From contig JAFLDV010000002.1 in the NCBI GenBank assembly GCA_017302255.1, positions 124,001 through 188,000 on the forward strand: a stretch of 64,000 nt of DNA. Direction: 5' to 3'. Below the pieces are notes generated by a model. The model was not told where the DNA came from. It worked only from the letters and a program-made list of their open reading frames with translations, and searched no databases. The DNA comes from Gammaproteobacteria bacterium (GTDB lineage Bacteria > Pseudomonadota > Gammaproteobacteria > Enterobacterales > Alteromonadaceae). Positions 64,000 through 64,000 of this stretch are shown one piece after another. The translations under genes were made by a program, and so were the position numbers. Position 1 is the first letter of the stretch. Every line of letters begins with the position of its first letter.

Positions 64000-64000
64000 T

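Noticed and set aside
1-64000. CRISPR array, tRNA or rRNA genes
   Set aside because: No regularly spaced repeat with unique spacers and no cloverleaf or rRNA-like stretch noticed; the only tandem repeat (21732-21985) has no spacer structure.

Overview
The window looks like a chromosomal segment of a free-living gammaproteobacterium related to the Alteromonadales/Chromatiales. The evidence is an ilvGMDA operon with an ilvL-type attenuator leader, E. coli-like cysG/cysDN/cysC/cysQ, pbpC plus a YfhM-type alpha-2-macroglobulin, AmiD, RsuA, PxpBC, and PEP-CTERM proteins. A Rheinheimera-like host is a guess; the sequence does not fix the genus.

Layout. (1) 1-9.8 kb is accessory: the C-terminal part of a large helicase-nuclease (DUF3320/MTES_1575 type), two unknown lipoproteins, two PEP-CTERM surface proteins, a short SBP_bac_3-like protein, small membrane proteins, a leucine-rich-repeat gene broken by an in-frame TAA, and an unknown exported protein. 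(2) 9.9-15.3 kb is a probable anti-phage island: a membrane-anchored DUF4041 + GIY-YIG nuclease with SNIPE-like architecture, a HEPN-type RNase candidate (Rx4H), and a tightly coupled AAA ATPase/TOPRIM-like nuclease pair. The pair is strikingly AT-rich. No integrase or phage structural gene was found. (3) 15.4-21.2 kb holds the minus-strand ilvL-ilvG-ilvM-ilvD-ilvA operon (branched-chain amino acid synthesis), with a clear attenuator and no ilvE. (4) 21.4-22.0 kb is a non-coding patch of palindromes, an extended inverted repeat and a three-copy tandem repeat. (5) 22.7-24.0 kb is an intact IS10-like IS4-family element with a 9-bp target duplication and a hairpin over its translation start.

(6) 24-33 kb: an unknown anchored protein, a divergent LysR/SDR pair, an outer-membrane beta-barrel candidate, a CadC/ToxR-like membrane regulator with a TolB-like propeller, a DUF1289 protein and a GH13 lipoprotein. 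(7) 33-41 kb: an RND efflux adaptor/permease pair, RsuA, a second SBP_bac_3-like protein, and an NSS-family sodium-coupled transporter. (8) 41-57 kb is a murein-centred neighbourhood: AmiD-like amidase, PxpB/PxpC (5-oxoproline), a lipoprotein PBP4, an L,D-transpeptidase-family protein, an NlpC/P60 endopeptidase, an enolase-superfamily dipeptide epimerase, PBP1C and alpha-2-macroglobulin. Together these can cut, trim and recycle peptidoglycan peptides and guard the periplasm. (9) 57-62.7 kb: sulfate activation and siroheme genes in the order cysG-cysD-cysN, terminator, cysC-cysQ, then a LETM1-like protein. (10) The right edge cuts sstT.

The best candidate for an under-described system is 11.9-15.3 kb: HEPN protein, AAA ATPase and TOPRIM-like partner, next to the SNIPE-like nuclease. 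All functional statements rest on motif reading; no database search was run.
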